A DNA stretch of 47,617 bases from JBBAAW01 sp041658075 (GTDB lineage Bacteria; Patescibacteriota; WWE3; UBA101185; UBA10185). Within the stretch, counting starts at the first letter, position 1; every line of letters begins with the position of its first letter. The stretch is from assembly GCA_041658075.1 (NCBI GenBank), contig JBBAAW010000006.1:1-47617 (forward strand), read 5' to 3'. The position numbers and the translations under genes are program-made. Positions 14,686 to 22,561 of this stretch are shown one piece after another. Under the pieces are notes generated by a model, which was not told the DNA's origin, did no database searches, and worked only from the letters and a program-made list of their open reading frames with translations.

Positions 14686-14759
14686 TGACGGATTCCGTAG
14701 CGATTCGAGGAGTGGGCGCGAGAGCGGGTCCCGCGACGAGAATACTACGGAATCCGTCA
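14686..14759. repeat. 74-bp inverted-repeat element with 15-bp perfect arms
   Basis: TGACGGATTCCGTAG (14686-14700) and CTACGGAATCCGTCA (14745-14759) are exact inverted repeats. The GC-rich interior contains GCGGGTCCCGC, itself a hairpin. The right arm contains the stop codon of the MBL gene. There is no T-tract, so it is more like a small mobile or REP-like hairpin than a terminator. Confidence 0.6.
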
Positions 14760-15401
14760 CTGTTTCTCTAACACAATAACTTGGGTTTCAGCTTCATTGT
14801 CGGAGGATGAGATCTTTAAGATGTTTGATCTTTTAACTGCACCATTTTCTAAGCCCATTTCGTCCAAAAACTTCTCTAAAGTGTCCATGTTATCAATTTT
14901 TGACCCGTTCATCTTGTAATGCATGGGAACAACAAACGCGGGTTCTATGCTAGAAATTACTTTTGACGCTTTTTCTGCGTCTATGGTATAAACCCCACCA
15001 ACCGGAATTAGAAGAGCCGTAACCTCACCAAACTTTTCCAGAGTTGTATCATCCAATGTGTGACCTAAATCACCACAGTGCAAGACGGACACCCCACCTT
15101 CTGCTTCTATGTAATACATGGTATTTGTCATGACGGACTCGTCACCACCATGTCTTGTGGGAATTCCCATGATTTTAACCCCGGAAAGCTCGTATTCCCC
15201 CGGTCCGTCAACCAGCAGACGATAGCCGGAAACACCCTCTTTATAATTATGGTCAAAATGGTTGTGCGTAATTAAAACCGCGTCCCCCTCAAGCTTTGAC
15301 AACTTTATCCCCAGCTTTTCCGGATCAAACGGATCAACAATCAGAGTTAACTCCTTAGTCCTGATTTTAAAGCAAGAATGTCCAAAATATGTTATTTCCA
15401 T
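14757..15401 (-). CDS. metallo-beta-lactamase-fold hydrolase (UlaG-like)
   Basis: A 214-residue member of the MBL superfamily. It has ITYFGHSCFKI at the N-terminus, the metal-binding motif LITHNHFDHNY (HxHxDH type), PTRHGG, CGDLGH and the final PMHYKM histidine, all in the order of the UlaG/L-ascorbate-6-phosphate lactonase-like group. The real substrate is unknown; many bacteria have such a gene without ascorbate metabolism. I choose Met 15401 because the -10 box TATCAT lies 7 nt upstream of it, while the first Met (15410) overlaps the box. Divergent from the transporter gene. Confidence 0.85.
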   Translation of the reverse strand: MEITYFGHSCFKIRTKELTLIVDPFDPEKLGIKLSKLEGDAVLITHNHFDHNYKEGVSGYRLLVDGPGEYELSGVKIMGIPTRHGGDESVMTNTMYYIEAEGGVSVLHCGDLGHTLDDTTLEKFGEVTALLIPVGGVYTIDAEKASKVISSIEPAFVVPMHYKMNGSKIDNMDTLEKFLDEMGLENGAVKRSNILKISSSDNEAETQVIVLEKQ

Positions 15402-15408
15402 ATCTGCC

Positions 15409-15418
15409 ATGATATCAT
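15409..15418. promoter_or_regulatory. shared divergent -10 palindrome ATGATATCAT
   Basis: The palindrome contains TATCAT on both strands. On the plus strand (15413-15418) it lies 6 nt before the transporter GTG at 15425; on the minus strand (15414-15409) it lies 7 nt before the hydrolase ATG at 15401. The two leaderless promoters therefore overlap and should exclude each other. Confidence 0.55.
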
Positions 15419-15424
15419 AAAAAG

Positions 15425-16423
15425 GTGTTTAGTGGACTGCCCAAACAACCAAAAAGCCAAGAATTTTACGCCCTTTTGGCTATGCTTGCCGCTACGGCAA
15501 TTTGGGGATTTGCTCCCCCTATTATTAAGTACACACTTGATTTTATTCCGGTTTATTCCTTTTTGTTCTACCGCTTTTTAATAGTATGCTTAGTGCTTTT
15601 TCCTTTTGTTTATATGGAATTAAGACGACAAAATGTGTCGCTAAAAGAATTCCCTGCTTTGGCTATTTCTGGTTTAACCGGTCAAACAAGTTTAGTAATA
15701 CTTTTTTTGGGTCTTAAATACACCTCATCCTTGGAGGTGGCAGTAATTGGAGTTATTGCCCCTTTGTTAATGGTGGTAGCCGGGCATTATTTTTTTAATG
15801 AAAGAGTCAACAAAAAGATCCAAGTTGGACTAGTTATTACATCATTAGGAACTTTAGTTTTAGCAATTGGACCACTTTTGGACTCAAACTCCGTTTCTTC
15901 AACCACAGGCTCACGAATTTGGGGAAATATCCTTATTATTATCTATAATTTGTTCTGGGTAGTCCATGTTTTATGGTCAAAACGCATCCGCGGGGAAAAT
16001 TCACATGCTATTGATCAAACCGCCAAGTTTTTTGGAATTCCTATCCCTAGAAAAAAATACAGTTCGCAACTGGTTACAGGAGTTTCCTTTTATATAGGGC
16101 TTGTATCTATGATTCCGCTGTATATCTTAGAGTCTTCCGGTCGACTGGGTGTGGTTAACTTTAACATTATCAACCTTAATTTAAATGGATGGATCGGGCT
16201 TCTGTATATGGCACTTCTATCTTCTATAGTAGCGTACGGACTCTTTGAATGGTCGCTCAAATATCTAAAAGTAACCGACACGGTAATTTTTTCCTACATC
16301 TCCCCTATTTTTACCCTCCCTGCTGCCTTTTTTATTTTGGGGGAACTTCCCACCAAAGGCATTATTTTAGGCTCAATTGTGATTGCTTTGGGGATTTTAG
16401 TTGCGGAACGTAAAAAGGGTTGA
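15425..16423 (+). CDS. EamA/DMT-family transporter
   Basis: A 332-residue membrane protein with about ten helices in two EamA repeats (first around residues 15-145, including WGFAPPIIKYTL and FLGLKYTSSLEVAVIGVIAPLLMVVAG; second around 160-330 with VTDTVIFSYISPIFTLPAAFFILGE). Members of this drug/metabolite transporter group export or import amino acids, nucleotides or other small metabolites; the substrate cannot be told. The start codon is GTG at 15425 with a -10 box 6 nt before it. A stretch of about 25 residues between the two halves (HAIDQTAKFFGIPIPRKK) is a longer loop than usual. Confidence 0.88.
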   Translation: MFSGLPKQPKSQEFYALLAMLAATAIWGFAPPIIKYTLDFIPVYSFLFYRFLIVCLVLFPFVYMELRRQNVSLKEFPALAISGLTGQTSLVILFLGLKYTSSLEVAVIGVIAPLLMVVAGHYFFNERVNKKIQVGLVITSLGTLVLAIGPLLDSNSVSSTTGSRIWGNILIIIYNLFWVVHVLWSKRIRGENSHAIDQTAKFFGIPIPRKKYSSQLVTGVSFYIGLVSMIPLYILESSGRLGVVNFNIINLNLNGWIGLLYMALLSSIVAYGLFEWSLKYLKVTDTVIFSYISPIFTLPAAFFILGELPTKGIILGSIVIALGILVAERKKG

Positions 16424-16453
16424 TATAATACCACCCGTCATGACGATAAATAT

Positions 16454-16762
16454 ATGAAAAAAGGAATTCATCCACAAGTTTACGACGATGCTGTCGTCGC
16501 CTGCGCCTGCGGGAATAGCTTTATAACTATGTCCACCAAAAAAGAAATTGCCGTGGAAATTTGCTCCGCTTGCCATCCTTTCTTTACCGGTCAAAAAAGA
16601 TATATTGACACAGAAGGACAAATTGATAAGTTTGCTAAGAGAATGAAGATAGCCAAAGAAAGCGGCGTGGTTGCAAAGTCAGCAAAAGAGAAGAAAACGG
16701 ACAAAGAGGTAGCTGCCTCCAAAAAGAAACCTATAACCCTTAAAGACTTAAGGTCGATGTGA
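16454..16762 (+). CDS. rpmE: ribosomal protein bL31
   Basis: The zinc-binding type of L31: MKKGIHPQVYDDAVVACACGNSFITMSTKKEI, then ICSACHPFFTGQ. Cysteines in CACG and CSAC form the zinc site. The 102 residues are longer than the usual 70 because of a Lys-rich C-terminal tail (from about 63). A TATAAT (16425-16430) lies about 24 nt upstream. Its 3' end overlaps the prfA 3' end by 15 nt on the opposite strand; usually rpmE and prfA point the same way. Confidence 0.95.
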   Translation: MKKGIHPQVYDDAVVACACGNSFITMSTKKEIAVEICSACHPFFTGQKRYIDTEGQIDKFAKRMKIAKESGVVAKSAKEKKTDKEVAASKKKPITLKDLRSM

Positions 16763-17740
16763 GGACCTACTTCCCGTTTCGAACGGGGTTTTAAGATTCG
16801 ACGAAACGGCAAGAATATCGCCAATATCGCCTGCCAAGAGTGCAGGAATATTGTGCCATGACTCTTTAATTCTGTGATCAGTTACCCTATCTTGCGGAAA
16901 GTTATAGGTACGAATTTTTTCCACGCGATCCCCCGTTCCCACTTGCGAAGCCCGTATTTGTGCAATCGAACCTACTTGTTGATTCTGCATTTCGGAATAA
17001 AGTCTGGATTTTAGTATCGACAAGGCTTTCTCGCGGTTTTTGCCCTGAAACCGTTCTTCTTGGCACTCTACGATCACACCCGTTGGTATGTGAGTCAAAC
17101 GGACGGCCGTAGAAACCTTATTAACATTTTGCCCACCATGTCCGCCCGCCCTAAAAAAGTCCCACTTCAAATCGTCAGATTTTATTTCTATCTCCACTTT
17201 AGTAACCACGGGTAAAACCGCCACAGTTGCAGTAGAAGTATGAATCCGCCCACCCGCTTCTGTTATAGGCACACGTTGAACCCTATGTACACCGGACTCG
17301 CTCTTTAGAAGGTTGTAGGCATCTGGACCATTTAACTCGACCGTTGCCAGCTTAACACCACCCGCGTTACCCTCGGACATATTGATGATTTCCGCTTTCC
17401 AACCAGATTTTTCCGCATACCGTAGATACATGTTAAAAAGTTCGCCTGCAAAAAGCGCCGCTTCATCCCCGCCTGTTCCCGGTCGCACCTCTAAAATCAC
17501 CATGTTTTCGTTAATTTCGCCCGTTTTAACCCCACCTTTGCTTGCTTCTCCGCTGTAGTCACCTGTCATAATTTTTAGCGACTCTTGCAACGCATTAATC
17601 TCTTTATTTAAAGACTCTATTTCCTCGTTGTACAAAGCTCTAAGCTGAACATCAACTTCTTTCTCTTCTTGCTGTTTAATATGTTTAATTTGGCTTTTTA
17701 AGGCCTCGATTTGCTGATTAATTTGGGCTTCTCCGTCCAT
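16748..17740 (-). CDS. prfA: peptide chain release factor 1
   Basis: Releases peptides at UAA and UAG. The 330-residue protein has the universal GGQ motif in FFRAGGHGGQNVNKV and the release-factor block GVHRVQRVPITEAGGRIHTSTATVAVLP. The stop-codon tripeptide region reads PIT, closer to the RF1 type (PxT) than to RF2 (SPF). It is about 30 residues shorter than usual, with a reduced N-terminal helical domain. A TAAAAT box sits exactly 6 nt before the ATG, indicating a leaderless mRNA. Confidence 0.95.
   Translation of the reverse strand: MDGEAQINQQIEALKSQIKHIKQQEEKEVDVQLRALYNEEIESLNKEINALQESLKIMTGDYSGEASKGGVKTGEINENMVILEVRPGTGGDEAALFAGELFNMYLRYAEKSGWKAEIINMSEGNAGGVKLATVELNGPDAYNLLKSESGVHRVQRVPITEAGGRIHTSTATVAVLPVVTKVEIEIKSDDLKWDFFRAGGHGGQNVNKVSTAVRLTHIPTGVIVECQEERFQGKNREKALSILKSRLYSEMQNQQVGSIAQIRASQVGTGDRVEKIRTYNFPQDRVTDHRIKESWHNIPALLAGDIGDILAVSSNLKTPFETGSRSSHRP
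16773..16792 (+). terminator. terminator of rpmE inside the prfA 3' end
   Basis: CCCGTT-TCG-AACGGG hairpin followed by GTTTT on the plus strand, 11 nt after the rpmE stop. It lies inside the coding sequence of the convergent prfA gene. Confidence 0.55.
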
Positions 17741-17746
17741 TCAGCT

Positions 17747-17752
17747 ATTTTA
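17747..17752 (-). promoter_or_regulatory. leaderless -10 box of prfA (TAAAAT)
   Basis: TAAAAT on the minus strand is separated from the ATG at 17740 by exactly 6 nt. The -35 region has only a weak match. Confidence 0.45.
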
Positions 17753-17800
17753 TCACCGTTGTAAACGGGAGGAAAGCCATGGATGTTAGTCCGTGGACCC

Positions 17801-18928
17801 TCACAAGTTTTGGGGCATCTCGGCAAGGATAACCTTTAACTCTTGGATTTTTCCATTGCGCTCAATTTCCAGAATCACTTCGTCGCCCACCTTTTTGGTA
17901 GAAATGGCTTGAGCCAAAGAAAGCTTTACTCCCAACTGCCCGCCGTCAAACTTAGTTATAATGTCGCTCCTTTGTATATCTGCTTTATCTGCGGGAGTAT
18001 CTTTGGCAACACTTAAAACAAATGCTCCCTCCGGAAATCCTCTAAGTTCTGCCAGCCCTTTATCGATCATTTGATACGATACTCCAAGGTAAGGCTTTAC
18101 AATACGGCCTTCCGTTAAAAACGATTCTAGAACAGGTTTTAAGGTATTTACGGGAATAGCAAAAGAGATATTGTTAGCCCCACGTGAAGTTGCCACATTT
18201 ATACCGATGACCTGACCAACGACGTTTAAAAGAGGACCGCCGGAATTACCAAGATTAATGGCGGCATCGGTTTGAATAACATTTTCATAAAACTTTCCCT
18301 GCATGCCCGAACCATCACTCGCCGTAATGCTTCTGCCAAGGCCGGAAACTACTCCCACCGTAACAGTATTTTGAAACTGACCAAGAGCATTTCCTATGGC
18401 TATGGCTTTTTGCCCCACTTGTAACTTGTTAGAATCTCCTAACTCCACCGTAGGCAGATTACGCGCAGCAATTTCTAAAAGGGCTAGGTCGTTTTGCCTG
18501 TCTAAGTGAATTTTGTTCACATCGTAACTGGTGCCGTCTTTTAAAACCACGGAGTACTGGCCCTTTTCACTATCCACTACATGGCTGTCTGTAACTATAA
18601 GACCGTTCTTATCTACAGTAAAACCAGTACCAATCCCCGACTCATCAATTGTGGGTCCGTTAAAAGGATCAAAACTTGTGGTTTTCACCACAATAGAAAC
18701 AACTGCAGGCGACACTTTATCCACTACATTTATAACCTGCGACTCCTCCTGCACGACTTTTTGGGCAACAAGGTTTGGCGAATATGATTGTTTTTGAACA
18801 AGACGATTAAAACCTGAGATAATAACGCCGACTACATTACCCCCACCAGGAGTAAATATCATTCCCATAGACAGGATTATCAAAACAAAAAGCGCAAAGT
18901 ATAAAATTCTTTTAGTTTTCTTATTCAT
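17801..18928 (-). CDS. degP: DegP/HtrA-type serine protease with PDZ domain
   Basis: A membrane-anchored, extracytoplasmic quality-control protease. Of its 375 residues, 8-28 form a membrane anchor; the trypsin-like domain has the catalytic triad H116 (TDSHVV), D147 (RQNDLALL) and S229 (GNSGGPLL); a single PDZ domain follows at about 270-370 (KPYLGVSYQ to GDEVILEIERNGK). Length and order fit the HtrA/DegS class with one PDZ. It lies 29 nt downstream of the S41 peptidase gene, so the two exported proteases probably form one operon. The symbol denotes the family. Confidence 0.93.
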   Translation of the reverse strand: MNKKTKRILYFALFVLIILSMGMIFTPGGGNVVGVIISGFNRLVQKQSYSPNLVAQKVVQEESQVINVVDKVSPAVVSIVVKTTSFDPFNGPTIDESGIGTGFTVDKNGLIVTDSHVVDSEKGQYSVVLKDGTSYDVNKIHLDRQNDLALLEIAARNLPTVELGDSNKLQVGQKAIAIGNALGQFQNTVTVGVVSGLGRSITASDGSGMQGKFYENVIQTDAAINLGNSGGPLLNVVGQVIGINVATSRGANNISFAIPVNTLKPVLESFLTEGRIVKPYLGVSYQMIDKGLAELRGFPEGAFVLSVAKDTPADKADIQRSDIITKFDGGQLGVKLSLAQAISTKKVGDEVILEIERNGKIQELKVILAEMPQNL

Positions 18929-18957
18929 ATCGTCATCCCGCCCGTCATGACGAACGG

Positions 18958-20193
18958 TTAATACTTACCGGCCATTTCTAAAGCCTTATTCAGTTGCGGA
19001 TCTTTGCTGGCATTGATATCATCCTTGGTAATTTCTACCGCCACATCTGGCTTTAATCCAATTTTACCACTTTCGTCTTTATCACCAACCCATTTTTTTT
19101 GACTCGTTAGCCATTTGGCAATAGTAATATGCAGACCCGAGCCATCTTTAAACTCCTTGGCGTCTTGAATAGTACCCTTACCAAAGGACTGCGCGCCAAT
19201 TAGAACCGCGCTAATGTTTTCTTTTAGCGCGGAGGCAAGTATTTCACTTGCCGACGCGCTACCCTCATCGATTAAAATTAATACCGGAATCCTAGCAAAA
19301 TCGGCGCTGCCCTGTGCGTTAAAAGGTAGTTGCTCACCAAGGGCGGTCTCCTCGTACAAAACGGGCTTTCCGGTATAAAAGTCGCTTGCTATATGAACCG
19401 CAGATTGCAAATACCCGCCTGGATTTCCCCGCAAGTCGAGTACAATAGCGTCAAGCTCGCGCATCTTAACATTAACTTCTTTTACCGCATTGTCCCAGTC
19501 TCCATTAGTGTCGGCACCAAAACGACTAATTCTTATATATGCAGAACCTTGACCCTTGTCCGCCCAAACTACACTAGCCACGGTAATTTTTTCCCGCTTA
19601 ACGGTAAGAGCAAAAAGCTCTCCGTTTCCGCGCTGAACTTTTAGTGTACTTATAGTGCCTGCCTGACCTCTGATTTTTGATACGGCCTCCGTTACAGTAA
19701 TCCCGGCAGTGTTTTTGCCCTCGATTTCAATAATCTTGTCGCCTGCCAAAATACCGGCGCTTTTTGCAGGCGATCCATCCAAAGGAGACACTACCATAAG
19801 TTGTCCATCTTTAATACCAAGTTCCATCCCCACGCCCTCGTACGAACCGTTTAAGGAATTATTTATAATCTTATTGACATCGGGATCTAAAAACGATGTG
19901 TAAGGATCACCCAAAGACTCCACCATTCCCCTAACCGCGCCGTACATCATTTTTTTAGGATCTACAGGTCTATGCAGGTAGTCCTGTGAAACCTGATCCC
20001 AAGCATCCCAAAAGAGCGAAAAATCCACCACTTGAGTACTTGACGACTTATTAACAAACTCAACCTGTGGTGGGTTTTTCTTTATATCGACTTCATAACC
20101 ACGTTTGCCTAAATAAAGTCCACCAAAAAAAGTGGAGCCGGCAAAAAGAAGCAAGAACAAGATAATTTGGAATTTTTTAAACGCGGAGGTCAT
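18958..20193 (-). CDS. ctpA: C-terminal processing peptidase, S41 family
   Basis: A serine-lysine protease that trims C-termini of exported proteins. Using Met 20193 (411 residues): membrane anchor 8-28, helical N-terminal part, PDZ domain about 112-200 (GSYEGVGMELG, SPLDGSPAKSAGILAGDKIIEIEGK), catalytic core from 215 with DLRGNPGGYL, the serine motif DEGSASASEILA (about 309-320) and the lysine in SFGKGTIQ (K339). A longer reading with a TTG start (20202) adds only three residues and is less likely. Adjacent to degP. Confidence 0.94.
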   Translation of the reverse strand: MTSAFKKFQIILFLLLFAGSTFFGGLYLGKRGYEVDIKKNPPQVEFVNKSSSTQVVDFSLFWDAWDQVSQDYLHRPVDPKKMMYGAVRGMVESLGDPYTSFLDPDVNKIINNSLNGSYEGVGMELGIKDGQLMVVSPLDGSPAKSAGILAGDKIIEIEGKNTAGITVTEAVSKIRGQAGTISTLKVQRGNGELFALTVKREKITVASVVWADKGQGSAYIRISRFGADTNGDWDNAVKEVNVKMRELDAIVLDLRGNPGGYLQSAVHIASDFYTGKPVLYEETALGEQLPFNAQGSADFARIPVLILIDEGSASASEILASALKENISAVLIGAQSFGKGTIQDAKEFKDGSGLHITIAKWLTSQKKWVGDKDESGKIGLKPDVAVEITKDDINASKDPQLNKALEMAGKY

Positions 20194-20234
20194 AATTTGC
20201 AAAATTAAACTTAACCTAGGAATTAAACCATAGC

Positions 20235-20483
20235 CTAAAGCGCATGTCTATCCGTGTAAGGCAAGAGCACCATAAAGCGCGCCCTCTTAACTTCTCGGCT
20301 AATGATTCTTTGCATCTTGGCGCTGACCCCTGTTCTCTTAGCGGGAACTAGCTTTCCCCTGTCGGTAACAAATCTTTTTAGGGAAAGGGGTTCCTTGTAA
20401 TTTGGTACTGTAGTAACCTTTGCGTACACTTCTCTACTATCGCGCCCTCTGTTTTGCTCCCTGTCTTGACTGTATCCAGGCAT
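20235..20483 (-). CDS. rpsR: ribosomal protein bS18
   Basis: Small-subunit protein that pairs with S6. The 82-residue protein has the bS18 block YKEPLSLKRFVTDRGKLVPAKRTGVSAKMQRIISREVKRARFMVLLPY. The first 25 residues are an Arg-rich extension. It is the last gene of the rpsF-ssb-rpsR operon, starting 2 nt after the ssb stop. Confidence 0.96.
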   Translation of the reverse strand: MPGYSQDREQNRGRDSREVYAKVTTVPNYKEPLSLKRFVTDRGKLVPAKRTGVSAKMQRIISREVKRARFMVLLPYTDRHAL

Positions 20484-20485
20484 CT

Positions 20486-20971
20486 TTATTTATCTCCTTG
20501 CGTACCGGTGTCGCCTGCCAAAACATCATCAATATTTAGGTTAGCCAAGTCGTCCGAGGCAGTATCGTGCCCCGCAGTTTCCGCAGGACGGGACGCGCTA
20601 TAATCTTCGGTGGTGCCTTCTCTGCCTTCTTCGTTTCTGGATTTTCCACCTAAGACGATCATCTCGTCAATGATAATTTCTGTTCTGTAGCGCTTAGCCC
20701 CTGTCTGGTCAACCCAATCTCTAGTTTGTAAACGACCTTCCACATAAACCCTAGAACCCTTTGTTAACATCTGACCGCACAATTCAGCAAGCTTGTTCCA
20801 TGCCACAATATTATGAAATTCTGTGGCTTCCTTGACCTGATCGGCAACTTTCCACTGCCTATTAGTAGCTACACCAAAGGCGGCTACCGCAGTACCTTGA
20901 GGCGTGTAGCGTAGTTCCACATCTCTGGTTAAATTACCTATTAAAATGACTTTATTTAGACTTCTTGCCAT
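20486..20971 (-). CDS. ssb: single-stranded DNA-binding protein
   Basis: Coats single-stranded DNA in replication and repair. The 161-residue protein has the OB fold MARSLNKVILIGNLTRDVELRY to about 110, followed by an acidic, flexible tail. The tail ends DTGTQGDK and lacks the usual C-terminal DDDIPF tip that recruits partners. The start at 20971 is chosen because a GGAGG site sits 6 nt upstream; the earlier Met at 20983 lies within that site. It overlaps the rpsF 3' end, giving translational coupling. Confidence 0.95.
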   Translation of the reverse strand: MARSLNKVILIGNLTRDVELRYTPQGTAVAAFGVATNRQWKVADQVKEATEFHNIVAWNKLAELCGQMLTKGSRVYVEGRLQTRDWVDQTGAKRYRTEIIIDEMIVLGGKSRNEEGREGTTEDYSASRPAETAGHDTASDDLANLNIDDVLAGDTGTQGDK

Positions 20972-21278
20972 TTTTTCCTCCATCTGCCGTGTCTTCGTCG
21001 GCCAAAATTATTAAGTACCTCACAAGGTCGTCAATTACATTAAACTTTTCTTTTATTTTAGAAATTCCTACCTCGTCCCCCTCAAACTGAACAACATCGT
21101 ACCATCCTTCCGTTTGACTCTTTATTTCGTAGGCAAACTTGCGCTTACCCCAAAAGTTTCCATTCAAAATCTTACCTCCATTTGCAGACACAAGGTCTTT
21201 GTTTGAGTTAGAAAGGCTTCGGGCACTCTCCTCGCTCAACTTACCCTTTATTATTGACATTAATTCATATTTTTTCAT
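20952..21278 (-). CDS. rpsF: ribosomal protein bS6
   Basis: Small-subunit protein that binds S18 and the 16S central domain. The 108 residues show the S6 fold: MKKYELMSIIKGKLSEESARS, then GKRKFAYEIKSQTEGWYDVVQF and the final DDLVRYLIILADE. No ribosome-binding site is seen, but a structured leader of about 75 nt precedes the start and may autoregulate the operon rpsF-ssb-rpsR. Confidence 0.95.
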   Translation of the reverse strand: MKKYELMSIIKGKLSEESARSLSNSNKDLVSANGGKILNGNFWGKRKFAYEIKSQTEGWYDVVQFEGDEVGISKIKEKFNVIDDLVRYLIILADEDTADGGKNGKKSK

Positions 21279-21289
21279 AATTTAAAAAC

Positions 21290-21351
21290 GCCAGTGGGAG
21301 ATGAACGCCTCTTCGCAGTCTTTGATTGACTATGCCTTTCTCCCGATTGGC
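21290..21351 (-). promoter_or_regulatory. structured rpsF leader (possible S6:S18 site)
   Basis: In the minus-strand RNA GCC/GGC and GGGAGA/TCTCCC (plus-strand 21344-21339 and 21301-21296) form a long helix with an internal loop, closing a smaller AGTC-AATCAAA-GACT hairpin. The predicted transcription start lies at the foot of this helix. In several bacteria S6-S18 binds an rpsF leader that mimics 16S helix 22. The match is structural only. Confidence 0.4.
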
Positions 21352-21357
21352 AAGAGC

Positions 21358-21386
21358 ACTATGCCATAATTTTCAAATTTAGTCTA
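21358..21386 (-). promoter_or_regulatory. rpsF promoter candidate (TAGACT-17-CATAGT)
   Basis: TAGACT (21386-21381) and CATAGT (21363-21358) on the minus strand, separated by 17 bp. The boxes are weak, but the -35 lies 3 nt from the 31-bp repeat, as it does at dprA. Confidence 0.4.
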
Positions 21387-21389
21387 GAT

Positions 21390-21420
21390 ACTTGACTCTA
21401 ATTTGAATAGAATTTGCCGT
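21390..21420 (-). repeat. 31-bp repeat, copy 1 (upstream of rpsF)
   Basis: Identical over 31 bases to 44341-44371. On the plus strand it begins ACTTGACTCTAATT and ends GAATTTGCCGT. It sits 3 bp upstream of the putative rpsF -35 box. Confidence 0.8.
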
Positions 21421-21448
21421 CGTTACGACGAGCAGTCGGACAATATTA

Positions 21449-22561
21449 TCAGACATTAAACCTAAATTCAACTACATCCCCGTCTTTCATAAAGTAGTTT
21501 TTACCTTCAAGTCTAATTAAACCAAATTCTCTAGCTTTTTTAAGGCTTTTTACCCTCATTAAATCGATATAAGATATCACATCCGCGCCAATAAAGCCCC
21601 GTTCAAAATCCGTGTGAATAACACCCGCCGCCTCCGGTGCTCTGGCTCCGATCCTTATTGTCCAAGCCCTCACTTCCTTGGGACCAGCGGTTAAAAAATC
21701 CTGTAAGCCTAAAACTTGGTACCCCGCCTTAATGAGTCTATTTAGACCCGGCTCTTTCATTCCCATTTCTCTTAAATACTCTCTTTGCTCGTTTTCCGAT
21801 AATGAGCATATCTCTGACTCAATTTTTGCGCTTATGTAAAGCTTATCGTGACTGCTTTCTTGATTGCTTTGATCTAAATATTTACTCAAATTGTTTTCCG
21901 ACACGTTGTAGACATACAGAATAGGTTTTCGGGTGAGTAAATTTATACCTCTAATGACTTTTTCTTCCTTGTCGCCCAAAACTAATTCCCTAGCAGGCCT
22001 TCCATTATTTAGCATCGATGATATTTTTTCAAGCACCAATACTTTTAATAGTGATTCTACATCTTTTGATTTGGCATCGTCCTTGGCACCCCGCAATATT
22101 CTATCCAGAATAGAAATATCCGCCAGTATAAGCTCCGTGTCTATAGTGGACACATCCTCCTGTGGATTTACGGCACCAGATCGTATTATATTGTCGTCTT
22201 CAAAATCTCTTATAACATGCACCAACGCACTAACTTCTCTGATATGTCCTAAAAATTCATTGCCCAAACCCTCACCTTTATGTGCGCCCTTAACCAAGCC
22301 GGCAATATCGTAAAATTTAACGGTGGATGGAATTATTTTTTGCGGTACCTCTCTATCACCCATTTTTTGACCATAATCGTTACGAACCACTTCCACCAGC
22401 CCTTGCAACCGCTCATCCGGCACCTCCACCACGCCTACATTTGGCTCAATAGTGGCAAAAGGATAATTGGCAACTAAAGCGGCCTGCTTTTTTAAAAGCG
22501 CGTTAAAAAGCGTTGATTTTCCCACATTTGGCAAACCTATTATTCCTAAAGATAGATTCAT
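21449..22561 (-). CDS. ychF: Obg-like ATPase YchF
   Basis: A universal P-loop protein that binds ATP rather than GTP and associates with ribosomes. The 370 residues contain Walker A GLPNVGKSTLFN, the YchF block NYPFATIEPNVGVV, DIAGLVKGAHKGEGLGN (the Walker B region), NVSE in place of NKxD, and a C-terminal TGS-like domain from about 280 (TAGPKEVRAWTI to MKDGDVVEFRFNV). The length is normal. Its start overlaps the end of the ABC-F gene by 4 nt. Confidence 0.96.
   Translation of the reverse strand: MNLSLGIIGLPNVGKSTLFNALLKKQAALVANYPFATIEPNVGVVEVPDERLQGLVEVVRNDYGQKMGDREVPQKIIPSTVKFYDIAGLVKGAHKGEGLGNEFLGHIREVSALVHVIRDFEDDNIIRSGAVNPQEDVSTIDTELILADISILDRILRGAKDDAKSKDVESLLKVLVLEKISSMLNNGRPARELVLGDKEEKVIRGINLLTRKPILYVYNVSENNLSKYLDQSNQESSHDKLYISAKIESEICSLSENEQREYLREMGMKEPGLNRLIKAGYQVLGLQDFLTAGPKEVRAWTIRIGARAPEAAGVIHTDFERGFIGADVISYIDLMRVKSLKKAREFGLIRLEGKNYFMKDGDVVEFRFNV

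Noticed and set aside
14686..14759. Rho-independent terminator for dnaB or the MBL gene
   Set aside because: No T-tract follows the stem on either strand and it is upstream, not downstream, of dnaB.
21290..21360. tRNA-like fold in the rpsF leader
   Set aside because: A 7-base loop on a small stem is present, but there is no U33, no acceptor pairing and no T-arm consensus, so it is not a tRNA.
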